NCBI RefSeq assembly: GCF_002157685.2 | Contig: NZ_AP026738.1 | Location: 4,030,001 to 4,094,000 of the forward strand | Direction of reading: 5' to 3' | Source of the DNA: Comamonas thiooxydans | GTDB taxonomy: Bacteria; Pseudomonadota; Gammaproteobacteria; Burkholderiales; Burkholderiaceae_C | DNA: 64,000 nucleotides | Notes under the pieces: generated by a model | What the model saw: only the letters and a program-made list of their open reading frames with translations | Databases searched by the model: none | What the model was told of the DNA's origin: nothing | Made by a program: the position numbers and the translations under genes | Shown: positions 57,250-64,000 of the stretch, in pieces | How the letters are laid out: every line of letters begins with the position of its first letter | Numbering within the stretch: the stretch's first letter is position 1

Positions 57250-57276
57250 AAAAGCCACCCTCGGGTGGCTTTTGTT
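57250..57276 (+). terminator. glyA-nrdR terminator
   Basis: Arms AAGCCACCC and GGGTGGCTT (57252-57260 and 57263-57271) with a 2-nt loop, then TTGTTTT, 14 bp after the nrdR stop. Confidence 0.88.
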
Positions 57277-57338
57277 TTGCGCGCTTGACGGCAGGCGTTT
57301 ACTATCAACTTATGAGCATCTAGCGCAATAATTCAAGG

Positions 57339-57366
57339 GATATCAGATAGATTTTTATCTGATATC
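57339..57366. repeat. AT-rich inverted repeat at the end of the 5'-nucleotidase gene
   Basis: Arms GATATCAGATA and TATCTGATATC are perfect over 11 bp with loop GATTTT. It lies 1 bp from the stop of the minus-strand nucleotidase gene. It may act as an RNA-protecting hairpin. The flanking ATCTAGCGCAATAATTCAAG looks like AT-rich intergenic filler. Confidence 0.5.
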
Positions 57367-57367
57367 G

Positions 57368-59194
57368 TTAATGAACACGCATGATGCGCTCCTTCAAAGG
57401 TAGCACCATCGGGCCGCTGCGGCTTTGCTCGCGCAGATATTCCGCCAGTGCATCCAGATCCAGCATGCCGCCCACCACATCGATGCCTTGCGCGAAGATG
57501 CTGAAGTTGTCGCCGCCGCTGCCCAGATAGCTTTGCAGTCCCACGCGGTAGCGCCGCGACATCTCGAGCCGCCGGCCGTTCAGGCGCAGCTCGCTCACGC
57601 GCCGGCCTGCGGGCTGGCTGCGGTCGAAGCGGTAGCTGAAGCCCTCAGACACCTGCAGAATGCGCGGCGCGCTCACGGTGTTGCTGCCGCTGTCGAACTG
57701 CTGCTCCAGTGCCTGGCGAATCTGTTCGCCCGTCAGACTCATCACCATCAGCGTATTGCCGAACGGCTGAACGCTGAACAACTGTCCATAGGTCACGCTG
57801 CCGTCGGCCACGGGCAGCAGGTCGGCGCGGACGCCGCCGGGGTTCACAAAGGCCAGCTGCGCCCCGCCTGCGGCGGCATCGCGCGTGGCAGCGAGTATGG
57901 CGTCGGCCACGATGCGTCCCATCACGCTTTCGCCATTGGCTTGCGGCATGCGACTGACAGGTCCGGCCAGCCGCCCTGCGCCAGCCTCGGCCAGCGGTCG
58001 GGCCGCTGCCTTGTAGCGCGCCACCAGCGCCGCCACTTCGGCATCGGCGTCAAAGACCGGAAAATCGGGCTGCAAGCCCACTTGGCCACCAGCACTGCGA
58101 TAGCCCTCGCCCTGCACGATGGCCTGATGCGCCGATTTGCGACTGACGCGGCCGGTGCGCGCATCCACCGTCAGTCTGACTTCGGTCAGCAGCGTGCCGT
58201 ACTGGCCGGCGCTGGTCAGCAGAAACGGCTTACGGGCATTCACCCTGGCGTAATCGCAGATATAGGAGCGATGGGTGTGACCGGAAATCACCACATCGAC
58301 CTCGCTGGAGAGCTGCCCCAGAATCGGCACGATCGCGCCGGAGAGGCCTTTGCAGCTATCGTCCTGCAGGCCCGACGTGGTGGCCCCGCCCTCATGGATC
58401 AGCAGCACGATCACATCGGCGCCCTGAGCACGCAGCTGTGGAATCAGCGCATTCGCCGTCTGTGCCTCGTCGGCGAATGCCAGCCCCCTGACCCCGCTGG
58501 GTCGCACCATATGCGGGGTATTCCTGAGCGTCATGCCGATGAAACCCACGCCTATGCGCAGACCGTCTTGCTCGAAGAACTTCACCCCGGTCGCCGGAAA
58601 CAGCGGCCGGCCGTCTTCACGCAGCGTATTGGCCGCGAGAAACGGGAACTGCGCGCCTCTGAAGGGCTGGCTGATCTGGCATGGCTGCTTGCTGGTGAAC
58701 TTCTCGCAGCCACCGTTCTGCATGCGCTGCAGCTCGGCCACGCCCTGGTCGTATTCGTGATTGCCGGTGGCCGCGAAGTCCACCCGCATGAGGTTGAGCA
58801 CCTCTATCGTCGGTTCATCGAGAAACAGCGCGGAGACCATGGGCGAGGCCCCGATCATGTCCCCTGCCGTGACCAGTGCCACATGGCGGCTGGCCTGGCG
58901 GCGCTGGGCGATGGCCCGGGCCATGTAGGCCACGCCGCCGGCGGGCACGGCGACGTTCCGGCCCTGCGCGTTCTGTGCCGTCACCGCCAGCCCGGGCGGC
59001 TCCAGATGGCCGTGCAGGTCATTGAAGCCCAGCACGGTGATCTCCATGCTGGCCGGCCTTGTCGCACCACCGCTGCATGCGCTCAAGCCCAGCGCAGCGC
59101 AAAGGGGGACGGCGACCTTGCGAAAAGCACAACGCCAGCCTGGCGACGGAGCGCGAGGCTGGCGTTGATCCGGTTTTTTGTCAGTTGCAACCAT
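57368..59194 (-). CDS. Lipoprotein 5'-nucleotidase / metallophosphatase (UshA-like)
   Basis: A 608-residue two-domain enzyme. The N terminus has basic residues, a hydrophobic VAVPLCAALG and a lipobox GLSAC, so it is probably an outer-membrane or periplasmic lipoprotein. The metallophosphatase domain has FNDLHGHLE, GDMIGASP, GNHEYDQGV and SGHTHRSYI. The C-terminal nucleotide-binding domain has LAFVNPGGVRADL, VQPFGNTLMVMSLTG and YLGSGGDNFSIFA. It likely hydrolyses extracellular nucleotides to nucleosides and phosphate. No Pho box was seen upstream. It is 50 bp downstream of aroC's stop, on the same strand. Confidence 0.92.
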   Translation of the reverse strand: MVATDKKPDQRQPRAPSPGWRCAFRKVAVPLCAALGLSACSGGATRPASMEITVLGFNDLHGHLEPPGLAVTAQNAQGRNVAVPAGGVAYMARAIAQRRQASRHVALVTAGDMIGASPMVSALFLDEPTIEVLNLMRVDFAATGNHEYDQGVAELQRMQNGGCEKFTSKQPCQISQPFRGAQFPFLAANTLREDGRPLFPATGVKFFEQDGLRIGVGFIGMTLRNTPHMVRPSGVRGLAFADEAQTANALIPQLRAQGADVIVLLIHEGGATTSGLQDDSCKGLSGAIVPILGQLSSEVDVVISGHTHRSYICDYARVNARKPFLLTSAGQYGTLLTEVRLTVDARTGRVSRKSAHQAIVQGEGYRSAGGQVGLQPDFPVFDADAEVAALVARYKAAARPLAEAGAGRLAGPVSRMPQANGESVMGRIVADAILAATRDAAAGGAQLAFVNPGGVRADLLPVADGSVTYGQLFSVQPFGNTLMVMSLTGEQIRQALEQQFDSGSNTVSAPRILQVSEGFSYRFDRSQPAGRRVSELRLNGRRLEMSRRYRVGLQSYLGSGGDNFSIFAQGIDVVGGMLDLDALAEYLREQSRSGPMVLPLKERIMRVH

Positions 59195-59244
59195 CGGACT
59201 CTCCTGAGTCAGAGCTTGTAACGCACAAAAAGGTCTGGGTGATG

Positions 59245-60342
59245 TCAGCTGGCCGAGGCCGGAATCGGAGTCAGGCCCGAATCCACATCGGCATTCTGCG
59301 CGCGGTGGCGCAGCGCATGGTCCATCACCACCAGCGCCAGCAGCGCCTCGGCGATCGGCGCGGCGCGGATGCCCACGCAGGGGTCGTGGCGCCCCTTGGT
59401 GATGACTTCGGTGCTCTGGCCGTGCACGTCTATGGACTCACGCGGCGTGATGATGGAGCTGGTGGGCTTGATGCCGATGCGCACTTCCAGATCCTGGCCG
59501 GTGCTGATGCCGCCCACGATGCCGCCCGCATTATTGCTGCGGAAACCCTCGGGACTCAGCGAATCGCCATGCGTGGTGCCGCGCTGGGCCACGCTGTCAA
59601 AGCCTGCGCCGATCTCCACGGCCTTGACGGCGTTCAGACCCATCATGGCGTAGGCGATGTCGGCGTCCAGGCGGTCATACAGGGGCTGGCCCAGGCCGAC
59701 CGGCATATTGCTGGCGTTCACACGCAGCGCCGCGCCGCAGGAATCGCCACTCTTGCGCAGCTGCTCCATGTATTCCTCGAAGCGGCTCACATCGGCCACG
59801 GGCGCGAAAAAGGGGTTGTGCGGCACATGCTCCCAGCTCTCGAAACCGATGGGCAGCTCGCCGATCTGGGTCATGCAGGCGCGGAACTCGGTGCCGAACT
59901 TTTCCTTGAGCCATTTCTTGGCCACGGCACCCGCAGCCACGGTAGGCGCCGTCAGGCGTGCCGAGGAGCGCCCGCCGCCGCGCGGATCACGGATGCCGTA
60001 CTTCTGGAAGTAGGCATAGTCGGCATGACCGGGACGAAAGCTCTGCGCGATATTGGAGTAATCCTTGCTGCGCTGATCGGTGTTGCGGATCAGCAGGGCG
60101 ATCGGCGTGCCCGTGGTTTTACCCTCGTAGACGCCCGAGAGGATCTCGACCGCGTCGGGCTCGTTGCGCTGGGTGACGAACTTGCTGGTGCCGGGACGGC
60201 GACGGTCCAGATCATGCTGGATGTCCGCCTCGCTCAAGGCCATGCCCGGAGGGCAGCCGTCAATCACACAGCCAATGGCCGGACCGTGGGACTCACCGAA
60301 ATTGGTGACCGTGAAAATTGTGCCGAAGGTATTGCCGCTCAT
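59245..60342 (-). CDS. aroC: Chorismate synthase
   Basis: A 365-residue FMN-dependent enzyme for the last shikimate step. It starts [20 protein letters not shown], followed by [11 protein letters not shown] and the signature [20 protein letters not shown]. The catalytic His residues in GESHG and [11 protein letters not shown] are present. It is divergent from the small membrane protein gene at 60410. Confidence 0.99.
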   Translation of the reverse strand: MSGNTFGTIFTVTNFGESHGPAIGCVIDGCPPGMALSEADIQHDLDRRRPGTSKFVTQRNEPDAVEILSGVYEGKTTGTPIALLIRNTDQRSKDYSNIAQSFRPGHADYAYFQKYGIRDPRGGGRSSARLTAPTVAAGAVAKKWLKEKFGTEFRACMTQIGELPIGFESWEHVPHNPFFAPVADVSRFEEYMEQLRKSGDSCGAALRVNASNMPVGLGQPLYDRLDADIAYAMMGLNAVKAVEIGAGFDSVAQRGTTHGDSLSPEGFRSNNAGGIVGGISTGQDLEVRIGIKPTSSIITPRESIDVHGQSTEVITKGRHDPCVGIRAAPIAEALLALVVMDHALRHRAQNADVDSGLTPIPASAS

Positions 60343-60409
60343 AGGCTACCGATTATCGTTGAAGTGATGATTGACGGCTGCACACTGTCCTGCCTAAAGT
60401 CTTTTCACC

Positions 60410-60661
60410 ATGCTCAAACTTGCGTTTATTCTGGCCTCGGCCCTGATGTCCGTGGTGATCGGCGGCGCCGGTGGTCTGCTGTTCTTCGAATTTGCACCGT
60501 CGCGCTGCGCGGGCCAGTATGCCTGCGGCTACGGCAAGGCCGTGATCGGCATGATGGTGGGCCTGGGTGTCGCCTTGCTGTGCTTTGTGGGGCTGCTGCT
60601 CAAGGGTCTGCGCAAGGTAAAGCCGCCAACGCCTGTATCAGCGCCCGCACAGCCCGGCTGA
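60410..60661 (+). CDS. Small two-helix membrane protein
   Basis: An 83-residue protein with two hydrophobic segments (about 3-28 and 45-68) separated by a short loop with two Cys (RCAGQYACGYG). The Pro-rich tail ends at the stop. The family is not recognised. It starts about 68 bp from aroC in the opposite direction. The reading frame is continuous and has normal codon use, but no clear ribosome site was identified. Confidence 0.6.
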   Translation: MLKLAFILASALMSVVIGGAGGLLFFEFAPSRCAGQYACGYGKAVIGMMVGLGVALLCFVGLLLKGLRKVKPPTPVSAPAQPG

Positions 60662-60716
60662 CCGACAGCCTTAAGGCAACGCTGCACCGCCTGCAGCAAA
60701 CATCAGGCAGGACATG

Positions 60717-60738
60717 AAAAACCCCGCCTCGGCGGGGT
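60717..60738 (-). terminator. Terminator of the CBS-pair gene
   Basis: ACCCCGCC and GGCGGGGT form an 8-bp stem with a 2-nt loop, followed on the minus strand by TTTTT. It also backs onto the small membrane protein gene. Confidence 0.85.
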
Positions 60739-60769
60739 CTGCAGCAAAAGCCGGGCTTGAAAAGCTGGC

Positions 60770-61222
60770 TTATTCGGCGCCCTGGCGCTCGCCTTCGGGC
60801 CAGTCGCGGATATAGGCCTTGAGCATGCGGTTCTCGAAGTTCTGGCTGTCCACCACGGCCTTGGCCACGTCATACAGCGAGATCACGCCCATCAGCATGC
60901 GCTTGTCCATCACGGGCATATAGCGCGCATGGCGGTCCAGCATCATGCGACGCACCTCGTCCATATCGGTTTCCATGGTGCAGGTCATGGGCGCATCGTC
61001 CATGGCGCCGCGCACGGAGATGTTCTCCACGCCGCCGGTCTTCACAAAACCCTGGATCACTTCACGGAAAGTGAGCATGCCCACCACATCGCCGTGATCC
61101 ATCACGACCAGCGAGCCGATGTCCTTCTCCGACATCACCTGCACCGCCGCGGCCAGGCTTTCGTCGGGCGACACCGTGTACAGGGTATTGCCTTTGACGC
61201 GCAGGATGTCACTAACTTTCAT
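60770..61222 (-). CDS. CBS-domain-pair protein
   Basis: A 150-residue cytosolic protein made of two CBS domains, residues 5-65 (VSPDESLAAAVQVMSEKDIGSL) and 75-140 (METDMDEVRRMMLDRHARYM). Such pairs bind adenine nucleotides and act as energy sensors. No catalytic domain is attached. The start MKVSDILRVK is chosen because the frame upstream to 61345 is not conserved. It is divergent from metY. Confidence 0.9.
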   Translation of the reverse strand: MKVSDILRVKGNTLYTVSPDESLAAAVQVMSEKDIGSLVVMDHGDVVGMLTFREVIQGFVKTGGVENISVRGAMDDAPMTCTMETDMDEVRRMMLDRHARYMPVMDKRMLMGVISLYDVAKAVVDSQNFENRMLKAYIRDWPEGERQGAE

Positions 61223-61475
61223 TGCTGTTCTCCGAATCTGTTTGGCACGCTGTGGCAGCTTTTGTCCTGCATGTGTCAGCACATGCGGCATCGCTTTGCA
61301 CAGAATGCAGGTACGTGCACAAATATAGCCCACAATGGCTTGCATTGAGAAAAACTAAAGCAATGACGAAACATATGAATTTCTACATATTCATTCGTCT
61401 ATCCGACCAAATCGATATTTGATTGCGTGCTCGATCACACATTACGTCGATCAAAACCAGCCATGGAGACAAAAC

Positions 61476-62774
61476 ATGCCCGGCTACTCTGACCCCGGCT
61501 TTGACACCCTGAGCCTGCATGCAGGCGCCCAGCCCGACCCCGCCACCGGCGCACGTGCCGTACCCATCCATCTGACCACGTCCTTTGTCTTCGAATCCAG
61601 CGACCACGCGGCAAGCCTGTTCAATCTGGAGCGCCCCGGTCATGTCTACAGCCGCATCTCCAATCCCACCAACGCAGTGCTCGAGCAGCGCGTCTCGGCC
61701 CTGGAAGGCGGCGTGGGCGCGATTGCCGTGGCCAGCGGCCAGGCGGCGCTGCACCTGTCGATTGCCACGCTGATGGGCGCGGGCAGCCATATCGTGGCCA
61801 GCACGGCGCTGTACGGCGGCTCGCAGAATCTGCTGCACTACACGCTGGCGCGCTTCGGCATAGAGACTACCTTCGTCAAGCCCGGCGACATCGATGGCTG
61901 GAAGGCTGCGGTGCGCCCCAACACCAAGCTGTTCTTTGGCGAGACCGTGGGCAACCCCGGCCTGGATGTGCTGGACATCCCCACGGTCAGCCAGATCGCC
62001 CACGAAGCCGGCGTGCCGCTGCTGGTGGACTCGACCCTGACCTCGCCCTGGCTGATCAAGCCTTTCGAGCATGGCGCGGACATCGTCTACCACTCGGCCA
62101 CCAAGTTCCTGTCCGGTCACGGCACGGTGATCGGCGGCATCGTCGTCGATGGCGGCAGCTTCGACTGGGAAAAATCGGGGCGCTTTCCCGAGCTGACCCA
62201 GCCCTATGACGGCTTTCACAACATGGTATTCAGCGAGGAGTCCACCACCGGTGCCTTCTTGCTGCGCGCGCGCCGCGAAGGCCTGCGTGACTTCGGCGCC
62301 TGCATGAGTCCGCACAGTGCCTGGCTGATCCTGCAAGGCATTGAAACCCTGCCGCTGCGTATGGAGCGCCATATGCGCAACACCGAGAAAGTGGTGCAGT
62401 TCCTCGCCAGCCACCCGCTGGTCAGTCGCGTGGGCCACCCCATGCTGGAGACCCACCCCTCGCACGCTCTGGCCAGGAAGCTGCTGCCGCGCGGCGCAGG
62501 CTCTGTGTTCAGCTTTGACATTGCCGGCAACCGCAACCAGGGCAAGAAGTTCATCGAGACACTGAAGGTCTTCAGCCATCTGGCCAATGTGGGCGACTGC
62601 CGCTCTCTCGTGATCCACCCCGCCAGCACCACGCATTTCCGCATGAGCGACGAGGCGCTGGCCCAGGCCGGCATCGGCCAGGGCACGATACGACTGTCCA
62701 TCGGCCTGGAAGATGCCGACGACCTGATCGACGACCTCAAGCGCGCACTGAAGGCGGCCGAGAAAGCCGCCTGA
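61476..62774 (+). CDS. metY: O-acetyl/O-succinylhomoserine sulfhydrylase (Cys/Met metabolism PLP enzyme)
   Basis: A 432-residue PLP enzyme of the Cys/Met metabolism class. It shows GFDTLSLHAGAQPDP, the YSRISNPTN substrate motif, LVDSTLTSPWLI and the PLP Lys in DIVYHSATKFLSGHGT (about residue 210). Substrate choice between O-acetyl- and O-succinylhomoserine cannot be read, but length and the LHAG start favour MetY, which makes homocysteine directly from sulfide. The start MPGYSDP follows GGAG. An upstream frame to 61419 is not conserved. Confidence 0.95.
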   Translation: MPGYSDPGFDTLSLHAGAQPDPATGARAVPIHLTTSFVFESSDHAASLFNLERPGHVYSRISNPTNAVLEQRVSALEGGVGAIAVASGQAALHLSIATLMGAGSHIVASTALYGGSQNLLHYTLARFGIETTFVKPGDIDGWKAAVRPNTKLFFGETVGNPGLDVLDIPTVSQIAHEAGVPLLVDSTLTSPWLIKPFEHGADIVYHSATKFLSGHGTVIGGIVVDGGSFDWEKSGRFPELTQPYDGFHNMVFSEESTTGAFLLRARREGLRDFGACMSPHSAWLILQGIETLPLRMERHMRNTEKVVQFLASHPLVSRVGHPMLETHPSHALARKLLPRGAGSVFSFDIAGNRNQGKKFIETLKVFSHLANVGDCRSLVIHPASTTHFRMSDEALAQAGIGQGTIRLSIGLEDADDLIDDLKRALKAAEKAA

Positions 62775-62789
62775 AAGACCTGAACAAGC

Positions 62790-64000
62790 ATGGTTGCCAC
62801 AACTTCTGCATCGCTGGACTGGAAGCAGTTTGAACAGACTTTATTCAGCATCTACTGGCAAGATGCTCAGGCTTTCCTGGCCGCGAACCCTCAGGAAAGC
62901 ATCTACGCGCTAGCACTGAACGGCCTGTATCGTGAGCAGGACGGCCCCATTTACCTGCCCACGCTGTCTGCCAATAGCGAGCAGGCTTATTCACAAATGG
63001 CGGATGCCCCCGAGCCGCAGGGTCGCTTGTCCGAATTCGACCTGGATTCCGGCCAGTTGGGCAGTCTGCGCTGGAACCCACCGGATTGGGAATGGGAAGA
63101 GCTGGATTCGGCCTCGGACTCTCAGGAGTTGGAGCAACTGGAGCAAGCCTTGCTGGCCGAGGCCAATAAAAGCACGCCTGCCCACTGGTTGCGTACCGAA
63201 GCGCGCCTGATCAAGGCGCTGATCCGCATCTGCAAGCAACTGACCAAAGCCTGTCAAAAATCGCCATGGGCCAGCCAGCTCACTCCAGAGTTTGCGGTGC
63301 TGATCTACGTGGAAGACACTCAGGAATGCGAAGCCATGGCACGCGAGAGCATGGGGGAGGCGCGCTTTCTTGCATTGTTTCCCAGCCATGACCAGGAAGC
63401 GCAAAGACGCACCAGAGTTGCCGCGCTCCCCCCCGCTCAACAACTGCAATACCATCTGAGCTGTCTTGAAGGTATCGGGTGCCCGGAACTGGGACTGAGC
63501 CCAAAAGAGGCGCAAGTGCTGGGCGAAGAGGCCGAGACTGCGCTGCTTGCCCTGGATCACAGCCAGGTGGCTCATGCACTGCTGCCCATGCTGACTCGGT
63601 CTGGCAAACAATGGCGTGCGGCCATGTTGCTGGCCCAGATAGCTTACCGGGACGAACAGGTACTGGCTGCACTGCGCCAACAGGTTCAGACCCCCATCCG
63701 CAGCCCCAGGGAAGAAAGCGAGCGAGGCTGGTGCGCCAGTGCCTTGGGGTCGCTAGGCGACCAGGAATGGCTGCAGCAGCAAATAGGCACCACGGCCGTG
63801 CCTGTGGACAGAATCGCGCAGGGCATTGCCTACCCCTACCGCTCCTGGAACAGCAAGCCAGGAGCCACGGCCCTGCACCTTGATTACGCGCCGCTGGAGC
63901 GGGCACTGGACCTCAAGCATCCGGCCTTGACCCAGGCACTGAATGAAGAGCTATCGCCCGGAACCGGCTATTGCAGCCTTCGGGTTGAGGATTTGGAGCA
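62790..64000 (+). CDS. DUF4303-like protein, C-terminally cut by window end
   Basis: The ATG at 62790 opens a frame that stays open to the window end (403 codons). The first 170 residues (SIYWQDAQAFLAANPQESIY, then LNGLYREQDGPIYLPTLS) resemble DUF4303, a fold known among toxin-immunity (SMI1/KNR4-related) families. Later residues (about 250-400) form helical repeat-like segments (LLPMLTRSGKQWRAAMLLAQ and SLGDQEWLQQQI). It begins 15 bp after metY and may be co-transcribed. Whether it is an immunity protein is uncertain, because no toxin gene is visible. Confidence 0.55.
   Translation, partial: MVATTSASLDWKQFEQTLFSIYWQDAQAFLAANPQESIYALALNGLYREQDGPIYLPTLSANSEQAYSQMADAPEPQGRLSEFDLDSGQLGSLRWNPPDWEWEELDSASDSQELEQLEQALLAEANKSTPAHWLRTEARLIKALIRICKQLTKACQKSPWASQLTPEFAVLIYVEDTQECEAMARESMGEARFLALFPSHDQEAQRRTRVAALPPAQQLQYHLSCLEGIGCPELGLSPKEAQVLGEEAETALLALDHSQVAHALLPMLTRSGKQWRAAMLLAQIAYRDEQVLAALRQQVQTPIRSPREESERGWCASALGSLGDQEWLQQQIGTTAVPVDRIAQGIAYPYRSWNSKPGATALHLDYAPLERALDLKHPALTQALNEELSPGTGYCSLRVEDLE

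Noticed and set aside
61370..61395. ATGAAT/ATTCAT inverted arms before metY as a MetR-type site
   Set aside because: The spacing does not match the known MetR motif, and the region is generally AT-rich.

Overview
The window reads as chromosomal DNA of a Comamonas-like betaproteobacterium (Burkholderiales, Comamonadaceae). The evidence is high GC with strong CTG/GCC codon preference, the gene orders pstSCAB-phoU-phoB and rpsB-tsf-pyrH-frr-uppS-cdsA-dxr-rseP-bamA-skp-lpxD-fabZ-lpxA-lpxB-rnhB, a Kdo 3-hydroxylase gene, and a ZTP-type riboswitch in front of glyA. The genus is inferred from gene content and protein character. No database search was run.

Layout. 1-9.3 kb: phosphate and polyphosphate block. 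The minus-strand pstSCAB-phoU-phoB operon (phoB cut by the window edge) faces a plus-strand ppx, followed by a convergent ppk1. Pho-box-like 11-bp-phased TGTCA repeats lie before pstS, in the pstS/ppx gap, and before ppk1, where one repeat is shared with the glmM terminator. 9.3-17.8 kb: housekeeping genes glmM, folP, ftsH, rlmE, yhbY, a glycosyltransferase-like gene, kdoO, a small membrane protein and greA. 18-22.5 kb: carAB, with a 15-codon arginine-rich leader ORF just before carA. 22.6-38 kb: the long minus-strand translation, envelope and isoprenoid cluster, from rpsB down to an rRNA 2'-O-methyltransferase gene.

38.2-40.25 kb is the clearest accessory patch. It holds an amidase pseudogene that has lost its catalytic core and carries frameshifts. 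A segment of about 1.28 kb splits it, carrying an alpha/beta-hydrolase gene and an opposite-strand gene fragment. It is followed by nnr (NAD(P)HX repair) and rnr. 44.67-46.0 kb holds six tRNA-Leu(CAG) genes that look identical, in units of about 228 bp (one spacer is longer); five have the same terminator. Directly after them is a decayed IS3-family transposase. 46.7-53.5 kb encodes two very large, poorly characterised proteins: a DUF349 protein with an RG-rich segment, and an AsmA-like/DUF748 protein. A gap of about 870 bp follows, AT-rich in its later part and rich in hairpins, and leads into a lytic transglycosylase gene. 55.3-64 kb: ZTP riboswitch-glyA-nrdR, a lipoprotein 5'-nucleotidase, aroC, a small membrane protein, a CBS-pair protein, metY, and a DUF4303-like protein cut by the window end.

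Most of the window is conserved core genome. The best leads for new biology are regulatory: the arginine-rich carA leader ORF, the terminator/Pho-box overlap at ppk1, the hairpin-rich leader of the transglycosylase gene, and the amplified tRNA-Leu array.
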